Shown here one piece after another: positions 6,641 to 7,272 of a DNA stretch of 7,272 bases (within the stretch, counting starts at the first letter, position 1; every line of letters starts with the position of its first letter). The stretch covers positions 12,527 through 19,798 of the forward strand of contig WTJX01000029.1 of assembly GCA_011524675.1 (NCBI GenBank), given 5' to 3'. Under the pieces are notes generated by a model, which saw only the letters and a program-made list of their open reading frames with translations, was not told where the DNA came from and made no database searches. Source of the DNA: Cytophagales bacterium (lineage in GTDB: Bacteria; Bacteroidota; Bacteroidia; Cytophagales; JAAEPT01). The position numbers and the translations under genes were made by a program.

Positions 6641-6672
6641 TTAGGCATTAGCATTTATATCCTTCCATTTTC

Positions 6673-6694
6673 AGAAGGCTTTGCAAAGCCTTCT
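6673..6694. repeat. Perfect 22-bp palindrome, possibly an orphan terminator
   Basis: The half AGAAGGCTTTG (6673-6683) is followed directly by its exact inverse complement. On the plus strand a short TTTT run (6694-6697) begins at its last base. It resembles an intrinsic terminator for plus-strand transcription, but no plus-strand gene lies upstream in the window. It could instead be a dispersed palindromic repeat or insulate the SDR gene from upstream transcription. Confidence 0.5.
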
Positions 6695-6721
6695 TTTAAT
6701 AAAGTAAGAGCCAACCGCTAT

Positions 6722-6740
6722 TAGCTAAAAATTTTAGCTA
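6722..6740 (+). promoter_or_regulatory. 19-bp palindrome upstream of the SDR gene
   Basis: TAGCTAAAA (6722-6730) and TTTTAGCTA (6732-6740) are perfect inverse complements around one base. The site ends 94 bp before the SDR start. It could be an operator for that gene or part of the local repeat filler, since TTAGC words recur nearby. Confidence 0.35.
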
Positions 6741-6834
6741 CAGAAAGTTTTTAGTGAAAAATCAAAAAAAGCTAAAACATAACATGTGGTTTAGCGAATG
6801 GATACATATATTCACATCTGATAAACAAAAACAT

Positions 6835-7272
6835 ATGAATCCATTGATAGTAATCACAGGGGGAACAAAAGGTATTGGAAAAGCTATAGCATTGGCTTTT
6901 GCGAAGCATGGCTTTGACGTAGCTACCTGTGCAAGAAATGAAACTGCCTTAAGCGAGTTTAAATCAGAAATAGAGGATATAGGGGTACAGGCATTTACTT
7001 ATGTAAAAGACCTCTCTATAAAAACAGCCTGTCAAGAGTTTATAGACGAGATAAAAAAACTAAAACGCCCCGTAGATGTATTGGTAAACAATACGGGAAT
7101 ATTTCTGCCTGGTCAAATCCATAACGAGGAAGAGGGAAGCTTAGAGCAAATGATTCAGACTAACTTATACAGTGCTTACCACATCACTAGAGGGTTTATA
7201 CAAGAAATGATCACGCTCAAGAAGGGACATATTTTTAACATCTGCTCTACAGCGAGCATCACGCCTTATATC
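6835..7272 (+). CDS. Short-chain dehydrogenase/reductase, N-terminal part (runs off the right edge)
   Basis: The 146 visible codons are open to the window end. They show a classical SDR Rossmann fold: the TGxxxGxG cofactor motif TGGTKGIG (residues 8-15), Arg33 after the second strand (CARN, hinting at NADP preference), Asp59 in KDLS at the adenine pocket, NNTG (85-88, usually NNAG), the structural Asn110 (TNLYSAYH) and the catalytic Ser138 (NICSTAS). The YxxxK pair should lie just beyond the edge. The ATG at 6835 gives the standard short lead (MNPLIVITGG). An in-frame ATG at 6784 would add 17 residues but reads unlike an SDR start. The gene is transcribed away from the minus-strand operon and is separated from it by about 620 bp, so no functional link is implied. 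The substrate is unknown. Confidence 0.93.
   Translation, partial: MNPLIVITGGTKGIGKAIALAFAKHGFDVATCARNETALSEFKSEIEDIGVQAFTYVKDLSIKTACQEFIDEIKKLKRPVDVLVNNTGIFLPGQIHNEEEGSLEQMIQTNLYSAYHITRGFIQEMITLKKGHIFNICSTASITPYI

Larger units (their letters stand above)
6215..6834. other. 620-bp non-coding region between divergent genes
   Basis: No credible open reading frame or RNA gene is visible. From left to right it holds two candidate TetR operators, degenerate 20-28-bp direct repeats (6311-6498), the 142-bp MITE-like element, a perfect 22-bp palindrome and a 19-bp palindrome. It must carry promoters for tetR (minus) and the SDR gene (plus), but no match to the Bacteroidota -7 consensus was found by eye at a suitable distance from either start. 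Confidence 0.7.

Noticed and set aside
6784..6834. Upstream in-frame ATG for the SDR gene
   Set aside because: It would add 17 residues (starting MWFSEWIHIF) ahead of the usual SDR start; MNPLIVITGG fits the family better.

Overview
The window looks like a chromosomal segment of a low-GC member of the Bacteroidota. Three things suggest this: the protein sequences have a Bacteroidota flavour (a TetR regulator with an N-terminal extension of the type seen there, and an HlyD adaptor ending in a WRQISGFPPDYY-like motif), gene starts lack strong Shine-Dalgarno sequences, and the intergenic DNA is filled with degenerate short repeats and an ACCTGACAGGT palindrome. Genus cannot be assigned from this window.

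From 6214 down to 152, six genes lie on the minus strand, head to tail, and probably form one operon. In order of transcription they are: a TetR-family regulator; after an 80-bp gap, a tandem universal stress protein; 5 bp later, an SbtA-type sodium/bicarbonate transporter; touching or overlapping it, a small PII-like SbtB regulator; 25 bp later, a type-I-secretion-like ABC half-transporter without a peptidase domain; and 11 bp later, an HlyD-type periplasmic adaptor. No TolC-type outer membrane factor is present.

The SbtA/SbtB pair suggests bicarbonate uptake gated by an adenine-nucleotide-sensing PII-like protein in a lineage not known for photosynthesis. Joining it to a stress protein and an ABC/HlyD export pair is the most unusual aspect of the window. 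The ABC protein keeps Walker A and Walker B, but its Q-loop, signature motif, D-loop and switch histidine are all replaced. Its cycle is therefore probably not that of an ordinary exporter.

Two stretches are non-coding. Positions 1-151, past the operon end, hold three 16-bp tandem repeat copies that run into the adaptor stop codon. Positions 6215-6834 hold candidate regulator palindromes, degenerate 20-21-bp repeats, a 142-bp MITE-like element with nested inverted repeats and flanking TTAG, a perfect 22-bp palindrome and a 19-bp palindrome. From 6835 a plus-strand short-chain dehydrogenase gene begins and runs off the right edge. No rRNA, tRNA, CRISPR array or transposase gene was seen.
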